This document shows, piece after piece, positions 36,736 to 45,411 of a stretch of DNA of 64,000 bases (position 1 is the first letter of the stretch; every line of letters begins with the position of its first letter). The translations under genes and the position numbers were made by a program. Source of the stretch: Gaiellasilicea sp963705515 (GTDB lineage: Bacteria; Actinomycetota; Thermoleophilia; Gaiellales; Gaiellaceae); contig CAVPJV010000009.1 of the NCBI GenBank assembly GCA_963705515.1, forward strand, positions 434,001 through 498,000, given 5' to 3'. Under the pieces are notes generated by a model, which was given only the letters and a program-made list of their open reading frames with translations, searched no databases and was not told the origin of the DNA.

Positions 36736-37203
36736 ATTCCACCCCATCACGACCCGGCCTGCTTCGGGTGCGGCGACCACGAGCTGGGGCTGCGAATGGC
36801 GCTTCCGGCTGCAGAGGGCGCGGAGACCTACGCATCGATGGTGACCTTCGGCGTCCACCACCAGGGCGGCCCAGGCATCGCGCACGGCGGCATCGTCGGC
36901 GCAGCGCTCGACGAGGCCTGCGGCCTGCTCGCGACGTGGCATCGCTTCCCCGCCGTCACCGCACGGATCGCGATTCGCTACCGCCGGCCCGCGCCGATCA
37001 ACCGGTCGCTGCAGGTCACGGCGAAGGTCGACGCCGACCGCGGCAGGCGGATCGAGATCTCGGCGGAGCTCCGGGACGGCGACGAGCTGCTGGCGGAGGC
37101 CGACGGAGCCTTCCTGCACGTCCCGCTGGAGCACTTCCTCGCCACGCCCGAAGGGCGGGCGGCCGGCGAAGCCTGGGCGAAGCGGCTCAGCGCGGGCGGC
37201 TGA
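36736..37203 (+). CDS. PaaI-like hotdog thioesterase
   Basis: About 155 residues of the hotdog fold with DPACFGCGDHELGLRM, PGIAHGGIVGAALDEACGLL (active-site region) and YRRPAPINRSLQVTAKV. It would hydrolyse an acyl-CoA or acyl-carrier thioester. No ATG, GTG or TTG lies before the conserved CFGCG segment. ATT at 36736, or ATA at 36727 overlapping the upstream stop (ATAG), are the possible starts; the ATG at 36797 would lose conserved sequence. The end overlaps the convergent dsbB by 17 bp. Confidence 0.82.
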   Translation: MPPHHDPACFGCGDHELGLRMALPAAEGAETYASMVTFGVHHQGGPGIAHGGIVGAALDEACGLLATWHRFPAVTARIAIRYRRPAPINRSLQVTAKVDADRGRRIEISAELRDGDELLAEADGAFLHVPLEHFLATPEGRAAGEAWAKRLSAGG

Positions 37204-37720
37204 GCACCAGCAGGACGGCGACGAGCGCGAACGCCGTCGCGGCCAGGGTCGGGATCGTGACGTAGCCGAGCTCCTCGATCCACTTGACGCTGCACCCGCC
37301 CGGGGCTGAGATCTCGCACGACCGCGTCTCCTCCACGACGCCGCGCTCGACCAGGATGTGCCAGAGCGCGATCCCGAGCCCGACGAGCGGCAGCGGCAGG
37401 AAGTAGCGCGCCCCCCGGCGGTCGTCTACCCACGCCGGCCAGGCGAGGAGCACGAGCGGGTACATCGCGATCCGCTGAAACCAGCAGAGCTTGCACGGGA
37501 CGAAGTGCGCGACCTCGGAGAAGAAGAGGCTCCCGAGCGTGGCGACGAGCGCCACGACGAAGGCGAGCCAGAGCTCCGAGCCAGCGAGCGCGTTGCGGAG
37601 GAAGCGCCAGGGACCTTCGATGCCGGCGAACCGGAGGAGCGCCGCGACGAGCAGGGCTGCGAGCGCGGCCTGGGAGACCACCCCGAGGACCGCCAGCGCG
37701 GTCGTGACGGCGTCGGTCAT
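37187..37720 (-). CDS. dsbB: DsbB-like disulfide bond formation protein
   Basis: 177 residues with four membrane helices, the HFVPCKLCWFQRIAMYPL motif (redox CxxC next to the quinone site) and a second Cys pair in the outer loop (SCEISAPGGCSVKW). It reoxidises the DsbA partner using quinone. The ATG at 37720 overlaps the DsbA-like stop by ATGA, so the pair is made together. Confidence 0.92.
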   Translation of the reverse strand: MTDAVTTALAVLGVVSQAALAALLVAALLRFAGIEGPWRFLRNALAGSELWLAFVVALVATLGSLFFSEVAHFVPCKLCWFQRIAMYPLVLLAWPAWVDDRRGARYFLPLPLVGLGIALWHILVERGVVEETRSCEISAPGGCSVKWIEELGYVTIPTLAATAFALVAVLLVLSRPR

Positions 37721-38466
37721 CCGCGGGCGGCCGCGATCGCCTCTTCGATCGCGGCGACGTCGGACGGCGAGGAGAGCTGCACCTGCTGCAACTCGCCGCC
37801 CGTCGGCCCGACGAAGATCGTCGGCGTCGAGCGCACGCCGCGCAGCTTTGCGTCGGTGGCGTGCTCGGCGATCTGATCCGTGACGCTGCTCGTGTCCATG
37901 TCCTCGACGAGACGCGGGACATCCACACCCGGAATCGAGCGGGCCGCGGCCTCGACCAGCTCCTGGTCGAGCCAGCCCGAGTTCTCGACGCCTTGATTGG
38001 CGAAGAGCAGCGCCTTCATCTCGTACGCGCGCTCCTGTGGCCCCGCGGCGAGCACGGCGCGCAGACCACGCTCGGAGTCGGGGCCGATGAAGACGAGGCC
38101 GCGCAGCTCGATCCGGAGCGTGCCCTCGCGCACGTAGTCGCGGACGAGCGTCGGCATCGCCTCGGCCTCGAACTCCCGGCAGAACGGGCACTGCAGATCG
38201 ACGAACTCGAGCAGCGTGACCGGCGCACCGGCAGGCCCGAGCGCGATGCCCTGCTGCGGAATGCCGTCGAAGAGCGCGGTCACCTCCGCGGCGTCGGGAA
38301 GCGTGCTGCCGGCGCCGGAATCGCCACCGCCGTCCCGCGTCGACAGGATCCCGACGACGACCGCAAGCACGAGCGCAGCCACGACGGCAGCGGCCACCCA
38401 GACGCGGCGGTCGACCCCGCCGGACGGCGGCTCCGCCTGCTTCCTGTTCCTCTTTCCGCTCGCCAC
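37717..38466 (-). CDS. Membrane-anchored DsbA-like thiol oxidoreductase
   Basis: 249 residues: a basic N-terminus, one membrane helix (about 24-44), then a DsbA/thioredoxin_4 domain with active site LQCPFCREF (CPFC), helical insert and cis-Pro loop RSTPTIFVG. It introduces disulfides into exported proteins. GTG at 38466 is preceded by GGAGAAGCGGAG. Cys-rich exported products nearby (38630 gene) are possible clients. Confidence 0.92.
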   Translation of the reverse strand: MASGKRNRKQAEPPSGGVDRRVWVAAAVVAALVLAVVVGILSTRDGGGDSGAGSTLPDAAEVTALFDGIPQQGIALGPAGAPVTLLEFVDLQCPFCREFEAEAMPTLVRDYVREGTLRIELRGLVFIGPDSERGLRAVLAAGPQERAYEMKALLFANQGVENSGWLDQELVEAAARSIPGVDVPRLVEDMDTSSVTDQIAEHATDAKLRGVRSTPTIFVGPTGGELQQVQLSSPSDVAAIEEAIAAARG

Positions 38467-38629
38467 TCCGCTTCTCCCCGGTCCGAGGCAGGATCGCGGA
38501 TTCGGCGGCTGCGTGTCGCGCTCAGCGCCCGAACGCCTCGAACGAGTGATTCCCAGGTGCTGCCCGAGCGCCCATGCTGTGTCGGATCTCATGCGGCAGG
38601 GATCACCCCCCAACCTCCGGAGCCCCCCG

Positions 38630-38917
38630 ATGTCCCGGATCGTTTTCGCCGCAGCGATCATCGCCTCAGTCTTCGGCCTCGCCCAGCACCAGCGCGTGCT
38701 CGATCGCACGGGCCTGTTCGGATCCTGCGCCGTGCTGACAGCTACCGCCCCGGAGGGCGGTCAGTGGCTCGAGTGCCGGCCCGGCCGCCTGACCGAGTCC
38801 CCCGACCTGTCTCAGCACTCGTGCACGAGCGGCGGGCTGCGCGGCGGGGCCCGCTACTGGATCTGCCCCACCACGCTCGTCGCCGCACGCTCCCCACACG
38901 AGCAGCCGACGCGCTAG
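38630..38917 (+). CDS. Small secreted cysteine-containing protein
   Basis: 95 residues. A hydrophobic N-terminus (VFAAAIIASVFGLA) is followed by a short mature region with four Cys (GSCAVL, LECRPG, HSCTSG, WICPTT), probably forming two disulfides. No family recognised. It is divergent from the DsbA/DsbB pair, which could oxidise it. The 163-bp region upstream shows no obvious promoter. Confidence 0.55.
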   Translation: MSRIVFAAAIIASVFGLAQHQRVLDRTGLFGSCAVLTATAPEGGQWLECRPGRLTESPDLSQHSCTSGGLRGGARYWICPTTLVAARSPHEQPTR

Positions 38918-38926
38918 CGTGCCGCG

Positions 38927-39445
38927 GTGGCGCGGCTCACGATCCCGACGGCCCAGCTCGCCGCGGTCGATCGGACCGTGCGGAGTCTCGTCCGGACCGC
39001 CCGCCGGCTGGCGCTCGCCGCTGCCGCCTCCGTCCTCCCGATCGCGGTGCTGCTCTGGCGCGACGACGGCTTCGACGGCGCGGACGCCGTGCTCACGCTC
39101 CTCCTGCTGACGCCGTCGGCGATCGTCTTCTTCTTCACGCGCGCTGTGCTCGAGCTCGTCTCGTTGCCCGGCCGGCTGCAGCGCGTGCCGGGCGAGAGCC
39201 AGGAACAGCTCGCCGTGCTGGCGCGGACGGCCGGCAACGCGCGCACCGCCAGGGCGCGGAACCTGCCACTCCTGCTCTGGCGGCTGCGGGGACCGGCGGG
39301 CTCGCTCCGCGATGTCGCCGGCACCGCGCTGTCCGTCCGGGTGTTCACGCCCGGGTTTCTCACCGCCACCGCGATCGCGGCGCTCGCGTGCATCGCGCTC
39401 GTCGGCGTCGGACTGGTCGCGTTGATCGTGCTCGCGCTCGGCTGA
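38927..39445 (+). CDS. Membrane protein of unknown function
   Basis: 172 residues from GTG at 38927. An N-terminal amphipathic Arg-rich helix is followed by two hydrophobic helices (about 28-72), a charged ~60-residue middle with LPLLLWRLRG, and a C-terminal membrane hairpin. No family recognised. It starts 9 bp after the small secreted protein gene. Confidence 0.65.
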   Translation: MARLTIPTAQLAAVDRTVRSLVRTARRLALAAAASVLPIAVLLWRDDGFDGADAVLTLLLLTPSAIVFFFTRAVLELVSLPGRLQRVPGESQEQLAVLARTAGNARTARARNLPLLLWRLRGPAGSLRDVAGTALSVRVFTPGFLTATAIAALACIALVGVGLVALIVLALG

Positions 39446-39452
39446 GGGTTGA

Positions 39453-40244
39453 CTACCGCGCACGGTCGAGCAGGAACTCACGCTCCTGCTCGATGTCCTC
39501 GGACAGGCGTGCCGCCGCCCAGACGGGCAGCCAGCGGTCGACGAGCCCCCGGTCGAGCGACGCGTCTCGCGCATACGCGCGCAGGTAGCCGCTGACGAGC
39601 AGCCGCCTCGCGACCGGCGCGATCACGCGCACGACGACGGGCGTCCCGTCGGCCAGCTTGCCGCCGCCCATGAGCAGGATCGTCCGCGCGACGTCCGCCG
39701 CCGGGTCGCCGCTCGTCCCGTTCGTCCAGTCGATCACGACGCAGCCGTCCGCAGTCCGGAGCAGGTTCGCCGGATGGAAGTCGCCGTGCAGGAGCCGGTC
39801 GCCGTCGGGAAGGGAGTCGAGGCGCTCGAGCGCGCGCGCACGCACGTCGTCCGGGACGAGCGGCGACCCGAGCCGGTGCCGCAGCTCCTCGCGCAGCTCC
39901 GGCAGCCCGGCCGGCGCTTCGACCCGGTGCAAAGCCGCATGCTCGGCTCCGAGCGTCCTCCCCACCGACCGCACCGACCAGGGCCGCGCCGCGAGCCAGT
40001 CGAGGAGATCGCTGCCATCGACGCGCTCGAGGACGACGCCGGGACGGCCGTCCACGGTGACGCGCTCGTAGACAGCCGGCACGCTCGCCCCCGCATCGTG
40101 CGCCGCGGCCAGCGCGATCACCTCGCGCCCGATCATCCCGCCGTCGGAGGGGTCGCGGGCGAGTCTGAGGACGCGTCCTTCGTCCCACGAGAAGACCTCG
40201 GCCTCGCGCCCGGATCCGAGCAGCTCCAGGTCGCCGGTCGACAC
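39453..40244 (-). CDS. Aminoglycoside phosphotransferase-like (APH family) kinase
   Basis: 263 residues of the APH/choline-kinase fold: LLGSGREAEVF (ATP-binding loop), the Brenner motif LLHGDFHPANLL (catalytic Asp) and VIDWTNGTSGDPAAD (metal-binding Asp). Such kinases phosphorylate small alcohols or sugars; resistance is not implied. The start is uncertain: GTG 40244 fits homologues, but an in-frame GTG at 40283 is possible. It is divergent from the dioxygenase-like gene. Confidence 0.88.
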   Translation of the reverse strand: MSTGDLELLGSGREAEVFSWDEGRVLRLARDPSDGGMIGREVIALAAAHDAGASVPAVYERVTVDGRPGVVLERVDGSDLLDWLAARPWSVRSVGRTLGAEHAALHRVEAPAGLPELREELRHRLGSPLVPDDVRARALERLDSLPDGDRLLHGDFHPANLLRTADGCVVIDWTNGTSGDPAADVARTILLMGGGKLADGTPVVVRVIAPVARRLLVSGYLRAYARDASLDRGLVDRWLPVWAAARLSEDIEQEREFLLDRAR

Positions 40245-40292
40245 CGCGTTCGATCTTAAGCGGCTCTCATGCTGGTCCGGCACGCTTCATCT

Positions 40293-40904
40293 ATGACCGA
40301 CCTCGAGAGACAGCTCACCCGCCGCCGGCTCCTCGAGCTCGGCCTCGTGCTCCCACCCCTCGCGGCCATCGCCGGGCGCACCGACCTCGTCTCCTCCCCC
40401 GCCCTCGCGGCGACACCGGCCGTCCTCGACGCAGACGACGACCCCACGCCCGAGCTGACCGAGGGCCCCTACTTCACCCCCAACTCCCCCAAGCGCAAGT
40501 CGATCCTCCCCCCAGGCGCGGTCGGCACGCGGCTCACCCTCACCGGCCGCGTGCTGACCACCGCAGGGAAGCCGATCGCGAACGCGCTGATCGACTTCTG
40601 GCAGGCCGACGCTCGCGGCGCCTACGACAACAGCGGCTATCGCTTCCGCGGCCACCAGTTCACGAACGCGAAGGGCCAGTACGGCCTCGTCACCGTCGTG
40701 CCCGGGCTCTATCCCGGCCGGACGAAGCACATCCACGTGAAGGTGCAGGCGCCGCACGAGCCGGTGCTGACCACACAGCTCTTCTTCCCCGGCGTGGCCC
40801 GCAACGCCAGCGACGGCATCTTCACGAGCGAGTGCCTCGTCGAGCGCTGGCGGCTCGTCCAGGGCCGGCGCGTCGCCGCGTTCGACTTCGTCCTCGACGT
40901 CTGA
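40293..40904 (+). CDS. Exported intradiol ring-cleavage dioxygenase-like protein
   Basis: 203 residues. A twin-arginine-like TRRRLLELGLVLPPLAAIAG signal suggests export, perhaps folded. The rest is the intradiol dioxygenase beta sandwich with ligand-type Tyr/His in TEGPYFTP, DNSGYRFRGHQF and RTKHIHVKV. Classical members cleave catechols or protocatechuate using Fe(III); exported variants have unclear substrates. It starts at ATG 40293; a longer ATG start (40269) would spoil the signal peptide. Confidence 0.88.
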   Translation: MTDLERQLTRRRLLELGLVLPPLAAIAGRTDLVSSPALAATPAVLDADDDPTPELTEGPYFTPNSPKRKSILPPGAVGTRLTLTGRVLTTAGKPIANALIDFWQADARGAYDNSGYRFRGHQFTNAKGQYGLVTVVPGLYPGRTKHIHVKVQAPHEPVLTTQLFFPGVARNASDGIFTSECLVERWRLVQGRRVAAFDFVLDV

Positions 40905-40907
40905 CGG

Positions 40908-41726
40908 TCAGAACGCGCCGGCGCCGCTGCCCGCCACCTGGAGCGGCAGAACCTCGACACCCGGGAACCGGACACGAAGTTCGGCGGCGCATGAGGTCAC
41001 CTCGTCCTGCCGCGCCCAGACGATCACCGTCGGGCCCGACCCCGAGATCGTCGCGCCGAGTGCGCCGTCCGGCGGGTCGGACCGGACCGCCGCGAGCAGC
41101 GGCGCCTTGGCCGCCCGGTAGGGCTCGTGCAGGCGGTCGTCGGCCGCGGCCGCGAAGAGCTCTGCCGAGCCGCTCGCGAGTGCGGCGCCGAGCAGCGCCG
41201 CGCGCCCGACCGAGTACGCGGCGTCCGCGTGCGCGATCTCGGTCGGAAGCTCGGCGCGGGCGCTTTGCGTCCCGACCCGCTCCTGCGGGACGAGGGCGAT
41301 CGGCTGCGCGGGCGTCGCGTCCGCGATCCGGGCGATCCTGCCGTCCCACGTCAGGCAGACGCCTCCTGCGAGCGCCGCCGCCAGGTTGTCGGGATGACCC
41401 TCGAGGTCGACGCCGAGGCGCAGCAACTCCTCCGGATCGGGGGTGCCGCCGGCGACGAGCGCACCCGCCACGAGCCCGAGCGCCACGGTCGCGGCGCTGG
41501 AGCCGAGCCCGCGCTCGCGTGGGATCCGGTCGGTGAAAGCGAACGAGAGGCCCTCGGTCGGGGCCAGCCTCGCGAACGCCCGGATCGCGAGGTGGTCCGG
41601 GTCGGGCCGCTGCGTCGCGGCATCGGTCACCTCGAGCTCGTTCCAGAGCTCGAGCGCCGCGGCCGCGCAGTCGAAGCCCGGCCCGAGATTCGCGGTCGTC
41701 GCCGGCGCCCGGACTCGAAGCTTCAT
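40908..41726 (-). CDS. thrB: Homoserine kinase
   Basis: 272 residues of the GHMP kinase family: RAPATTANLGPGFDC at the start, the ATP loop PRERGLGSSAATVALG, and ATISGSGPTVIVWA near the end. It phosphorylates homoserine in threonine synthesis. The ATG at 41726 overlaps the thrC stop (ATGA). It is the last gene of hom-thrC-thrB, and ends 3 bp from the convergent dioxygenase gene. Confidence 0.95.
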   Translation of the reverse strand: MKLRVRAPATTANLGPGFDCAAAALELWNELEVTDAATQRPDPDHLAIRAFARLAPTEGLSFAFTDRIPRERGLGSSAATVALGLVAGALVAGGTPDPEELLRLGVDLEGHPDNLAAALAGGVCLTWDGRIARIADATPAQPIALVPQERVGTQSARAELPTEIAHADAAYSVGRAALLGAALASGSAELFAAAADDRLHEPYRAAKAPLLAAVRSDPPDGALGATISGSGPTVIVWARQDEVTSCAAELRVRFPGVEVLPLQVAGSGAGAF

Positions 41727-42661
41727 GCCGAGGCGATCAGCTCGTCGAAGCTGCCGGTGTCCTTCAGCCCGTGGCCGGTCAGGACGCAGACGACCCGGCT
41801 CCCCGTGGGAACGCCGGCGCGCGCGAGCCCGGCGACGGACGCGGCGGACGCCGGCTCGCAGAAGAGCCCCTCCTCCCGCGCGAGCGTCCGCCACGCCGCC
41901 ACGATCTCTGCATCCTCGACGGTGATCACCTCGCCGCCCGTTGCCGCGGTCGCCTCTGCGACCTCGCGCGCGTGCACCGGATCGCCGATCCGGATCGCGG
42001 ACGCAACCGTCGTCGCCCGCGCGGCCGCCTGGACCGGGACGAAGCGCGGCATCGGCCCGGGCGCCTCCGTGAACCCCTTGAAGTAGGCAGCGGTGTTGCC
42101 GCCGCCGCCGTACGGCAATGCGAGCACGTCCGGTGGCGCGCCGAGCTGCTCGACGAGCTCGAACGCAGCCGTCTTCTGCCCCTCGAGCCGGTGCGGGTTC
42201 GTGGAGTTGACGAAGGCGTAGCCCTCGTCCTCGGCGAGTTTCAGCGCCGCGGCGAAGGCGTCCTCGAACGTGCCGTCCACGGGGAGCAGGCGTGCTCCGG
42301 CGGCGCGAACCTGGACGAGCTTCCCGGCGGCAACGGCGCCGGCAGCGTGCACGACGACGGCCTCGATCCCGGCACGCGCCGCATAGGCGGCCGCCGACGC
42401 CGCCGTGTTGCCCGTGGACGCGCAGACGACGCCGGGCGCGCCGGCCTCGAGCGCCTTCGAAACGGCGACCGCCATGCCGCGGTCCTTGAAGGACCCGGTC
42501 GGGTTCGCCCCCTCCCACTTCAACCAGACGTCGAGATCGAGCCGCTCCGAGAGCCGTTCCGCCCGGACGAGAGGCGTCGAGCCTTCGCCGAGCGAGACGA
42601 GCGGCGTCGAGTCCGACAGCGGCAGGGACGAGCGGTAGCGCTCGAGCAACGAGCCCCTCAC
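41723..42661 (-). CDS. thrC: Threonine synthase
   Basis: 312 residues, PLP fold-type II. The cofactor Lys is in NPTGSFKDRGMAVAVS; CASTGNTAASAAAYA and the phosphate-binding GGGGNTAAYFKGF follow. It converts phosphohomoserine to threonine. GTG at 42661 overlaps the hom stop (GTGA). Confidence 0.95.
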   Translation of the reverse strand: MRGSLLERYRSSLPLSDSTPLVSLGEGSTPLVRAERLSERLDLDVWLKWEGANPTGSFKDRGMAVAVSKALEAGAPGVVCASTGNTAASAAAYAARAGIEAVVVHAAGAVAAGKLVQVRAAGARLLPVDGTFEDAFAAALKLAEDEGYAFVNSTNPHRLEGQKTAAFELVEQLGAPPDVLALPYGGGGNTAAYFKGFTEAPGPMPRFVPVQAAARATTVASAIRIGDPVHAREVAEATAATGGEVITVEDAEIVAAWRTLAREEGLFCEPASAASVAGLARAGVPTGSRVVCVLTGHGLKDTGSFDELIASA

Positions 42662-43950
42662 GGGACACCTCGCTCGACCACGAGACGGAGCGCGTCGGGG
42701 CGCCCCTGCACCTCGGCGAGCGATCCGATCGCATCGAGCGCGGCGTCGACGCGGCCCGACGGCGCCGTGTGCGTGACCACGTCGAGCGCGGCGGCCCCGT
42801 CGACCAGATGCTGCGTCAGCCGCGCGATCGAGACACCCTCGCGGGCGAAGCTCTCGGCCACGTGGGCGAGCACACCGGGCTGGTCGGCGACCTCGATCCG
42901 CACGTAGTACGACGCGGGTAGCTCACCGGGCGGCAGCTTCTCGAGCGTCCGCCAGCTTGCGTCTCCCTGCAGGAAGCCGGTGCCGCTGGAGCCGAGGACG
43001 CTGACGAGATCCGCCACGATCGCCGACGCGGTCTCGATTCCGCCGGCGCCGGGGCCTTCGAGCATCAGCTCCCGGATCGCGTCCCCCTGGAGCATGACGG
43101 CGTTGAACGCGCCCGCAACGGAGGCCAGCGGGTGCTCGCGGTCGACGAGCGACGGCCCGACGCGGACGTCGACGGCGTCGCCGACGAGTGTCGCCGTGCC
43201 GACGAGGCGCACCACTGCCCCCAGCGACCGAGCCGCCTCGATGTGCTCCGGTTTGAGGCCCTCGATCCCTTCGTAGGCGACGTCGTCGACGAGCACGCGC
43301 GATCCGAACGCCACCGTCGCGAGAATCGCCATCTTCGCGGCCGCGTCGGCGCCGTTGACGTCCTCGGCGGGATCGGCCTCGGCGTAGCCCAGCCGTTGCG
43401 CCTCGGCGAGCGCATCCTCGTAGGTGTCCCCCGCCTCCATGCGCGTGAGGATGAAGTTGGTCGTCCCGTTGACGATCCCGAGCACGCGGTGGACGTTGGT
43501 CGCGACGAGCGACTCCCGCAGCACCTTGATCACGGGGATCGCCGCGCAGACCGAGGCCTCGAAGCGCAGCTGGACGCCGGCCTCCGAGGCAGCGGCGAAG
43601 AGCTCCGCGCTGCGGCGGGCGACCAGCTGCTTGTTGGCGCTGACGACGGGCTTGCCCGCGCGGAGGAGGTCGAGCACGTAGCCGCCGGTCGGCTCGAGGC
43701 CGCCCATCACCTCGGCCACGATCGCGATCGAGTCGTCCTCGAGGATCTCGGCGAAGTCCGTGGTGAGGACGCCGTCCGCCGTCTGGAAGCCACGGTCCTT
43801 GCCGGCGTCGCGGACGAGCGCCTTCACGACCCGCAGGCGGTGGCCGGTGGCGCGTTCGATGTCGTCGCCGCCCTCGACGAGCATGCGGTCGACCGCGGCA
43901 CCGACGGTGCCGTAGCCGAGGAGCGCGACGGGAACGTCGACGGAGGCCAT
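42658..43950 (-). CDS. hom: Homoserine dehydrogenase
   Basis: 430 residues: Rossmann NAD(P) domain (VALLGYGTVGAAV), VSANKQLVA, the catalytic segment GIVNGTTNFILT and YAEADPAEDVNGADAAAK, and a C-terminal ACT domain (YYVRIEVADQPGVLAHVAE). The ACT domain implies threonine feedback inhibition. It catalyses aspartate semialdehyde to homoserine. The ATG at 43950 is chosen from homology; the frame continues into the tRNA gene upstream and is not real there. Confidence 0.96.
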   Translation of the reverse strand: MASVDVPVALLGYGTVGAAVDRMLVEGGDDIERATGHRLRVVKALVRDAGKDRGFQTADGVLTTDFAEILEDDSIAIVAEVMGGLEPTGGYVLDLLRAGKPVVSANKQLVARRSAELFAAASEAGVQLRFEASVCAAIPVIKVLRESLVATNVHRVLGIVNGTTNFILTRMEAGDTYEDALAEAQRLGYAEADPAEDVNGADAAAKMAILATVAFGSRVLVDDVAYEGIEGLKPEHIEAARSLGAVVRLVGTATLVGDAVDVRVGPSLVDREHPLASVAGAFNAVMLQGDAIRELMLEGPGAGGIETASAIVADLVSVLGSSGTGFLQGDASWRTLEKLPPGELPASYYVRIEVADQPGVLAHVAESFAREGVSIARLTQHLVDGAAALDVVTHTAPSGRVDAALDAIGSLAEVQGRPDALRLVVERGVP

Positions 43951-43984
43951 TGCGCCGACCCTATCGATGGCGCGCCCGTGAAGA

Positions 43985-44055
43985 AGGCGCCGACCAGAAT
44001 CGAACTGGTGTGCGAGGCTTTGCAGGCCTCTGCCTAACCACTCGGCCACGGCGCC
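43985..44055 (-). tRNA. tRNA-Cys (anticodon GCA)
   Basis: 71 nt forming a complete cloverleaf: acceptor GGCGCCG/CGGCGCC, anticodon stem GAGGC/GCCTC with loop CTGCAAA, T arm ACCAG-TTCGATT-CTGGT. The CCA end is not encoded. It lies 34 bp upstream of hom. Confidence 0.96.
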
Positions 44056-44146
44056 GTGGCGGGCGCATCGTAGCGAGCCGCTTCACCCGTAACCCGTCGA
44101 GCAGCGGGCCCGTTGTACCTCCGTCAACTGCACACAGGAGGCCCGA

Positions 44147-44212
44147 ATGTACATCGGAGGCGGACTTCTCACCCTCATCGTCGTGATCCTGCTCCTCGTC
44201 TGGCTCCTCTAG
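44147..44212 (+). CDS. 21-residue hydrophobic membrane peptide
   Basis: From ATG 44147, behind a perfect AGGAGG at 44136-44141 (5-nt spacing), to TAG 44210. After MYIGGG the peptide is almost entirely Leu/Ile/Val with one Trp, a single membrane span. It is followed 12 bp later by a 9-bp hairpin, so it has the full layout of a one-gene unit: ribosome site, frame, terminator. Very short Leu-rich peptides of this type occur across bacteria; the function is unknown. Confidence 0.6.
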   Translation: MYIGGGLLTLIVVILLLVWLL

Positions 44213-44224
44213 GACAACGGTTTC

Positions 44225-44247
44225 CGGGCGCCCCGCGTGGGCGCCCG
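44225..44247 (+). terminator. Hairpin after the small membrane peptide
   Basis: A perfect 9-bp stem (CGGGCGCCC at 44225-44233, GGGCGCCCG at 44239-44247) with a 5-nt loop and a weakly T-rich tail (TTGCGTCTCT). Confidence 0.6.
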
Positions 44248-44295
44248 TTGCGTCTCTCGCGGCTGCTCGGCCGCGTATCGCTTGTAACGCAGGAA

Positions 44296-44347
44296 GATCG
44301 CTCTTACGGGGGATGCCCGCCCTCATCGGCGGTCCCAAGATGCGATC
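44296..44347 (+). ncRNA. Candidate structured leader element
   Basis: Nested pairing: GATCGC (44296-44301) with GCGATC (44342-44347), then GGGA with TCCC, then CCGCC with GGCGG. They are separated by an asymmetric internal loop (8 nt / 5 nt) and a 3-nt bulge, around a 6-nt apical loop. It lies 49 nt before the secreted-protein start codon. The shape resembles a cis-regulatory RNA but fits no class I recognise. Confidence 0.35.
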
Positions 44348-44396
44348 AGGCGGCACGGTCTAGACATCGTTTTTCGTTCTCCGGAGGTCCAGTCCA

Positions 44397-45368
44397 GTGC
44401 ACGCTCGCCTCGTCACTCTCGCCGCCCTCGCCGCGTTGACGCTCACGGCCACGGCCGCAGGCTCGCTCGACGCCGGCTCCAGCCTCCGCTTCGGCTTCCT
44501 GCCGCAGCGCGCGTTCCAGGGTCAGCCCGCCTCGCTGTCGGTCGTCGTGCGCCCCACCGGCGTCCGCTGCGTCGCCAGCGTCCGCTACGCCGACGCGACG
44601 CTGCAGCGCCTGCCCTCGGTCGTCGCACGCGCCGGCAGGGCCACCTGGCGCTGGGACATCCCGGCCAAGGTGAAGACCGGCTCGGCGACCGCAGCCGTCT
44701 CGTGCGGCCGCGCGGGCAGGTCCACCGGCAACTTCACCGTGACCGGCCCGCCGTCGGCGCCCGCCCGCGTGGTCCAGCGCAAGAACGGCTTCTCGCAGCG
44801 GATCGTCGGCATGTCGCGCCGTGTCAGCTACGGCGTCGAGCTCGCGAACCCGTCACCGGAGAACGACGCGCTCGGCGTCAAGGTGCTCGTCAACTTCGTC
44901 GACGCGACGAACCGCGTCGTCAACACCGAGAACGTCGACGTCGAGAGGATCGGCGCCGGCACCGTCTACTACCTCGGCGGCTCGACGAGCATCCCGGACG
45001 GCACACCCGTGTCGAAGCTCGAGATCGTGACGCGCATCACCGGCCAGGCGCCGAAAACGAAGATGGGGCCGAGCTTCGCCGACGTCCTCGTCCAGGCGCA
45101 GGTGTGGGATCCGGCGTGGACGGGTGCCGTCGTCGGTCAGATCGTCAACGACCACCCGACGATGCTGCTCAAGAACACGCAGATCTCGGCCGTGATCTAC
45201 GACTCCGCCGGCAACGTCATCGGCGGCTCGCAGGGCGGCAGCTACGGCGAGCTCCCGCCGGGTGTCCGCGCCTACTTCCAGGCGTCGTCGGGCGCGGATG
45301 CGATCCCGTTCGACCGGGCCGCATCGGCGAGCGTCTCCACGATCGGCACGTACGAGGCGCAGAGCTAG
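44397..45368 (+). CDS. Secreted protein of unknown function
   Basis: 323 residues from GTG 44397 with a CTCCGGAGGTCC ribosome region. A signal peptide (about 1-21) is followed by two beta-rich parts: an Ig-like first half with two Cys, and a second half (RRVSYGVELANPSPENDALG, VNFVDATNRVVNTENVDV) resembling FxLYD-type extracellular domains. No catalytic residues are evident. It precedes pilB by 43 bp and may be cotranscribed with it. Confidence 0.8.
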   Translation: MHARLVTLAALAALTLTATAAGSLDAGSSLRFGFLPQRAFQGQPASLSVVVRPTGVRCVASVRYADATLQRLPSVVARAGRATWRWDIPAKVKTGSATAAVSCGRAGRSTGNFTVTGPPSAPARVVQRKNGFSQRIVGMSRRVSYGVELANPSPENDALGVKVLVNFVDATNRVVNTENVDVERIGAGTVYYLGGSTSIPDGTPVSKLEIVTRITGQAPKTKMGPSFADVLVQAQVWDPAWTGAVVGQIVNDHPTMLLKNTQISAVIYDSAGNVIGGSQGGSYGELPPGVRAYFQASSGADAIPFDRAASASVSTIGTYEAQS

Positions 45369-45411
45369 AGGAACGGCTCAGGAGCGGAGTGCTCCGGCCG
45401 ATAACGAGCGC

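Noticed and set aside
39453..40244. Aminoglycoside resistance
   Set aside because: The APH fold is shared by many small-molecule kinases, and nothing in the sequence or neighbours points to antibiotic modification.
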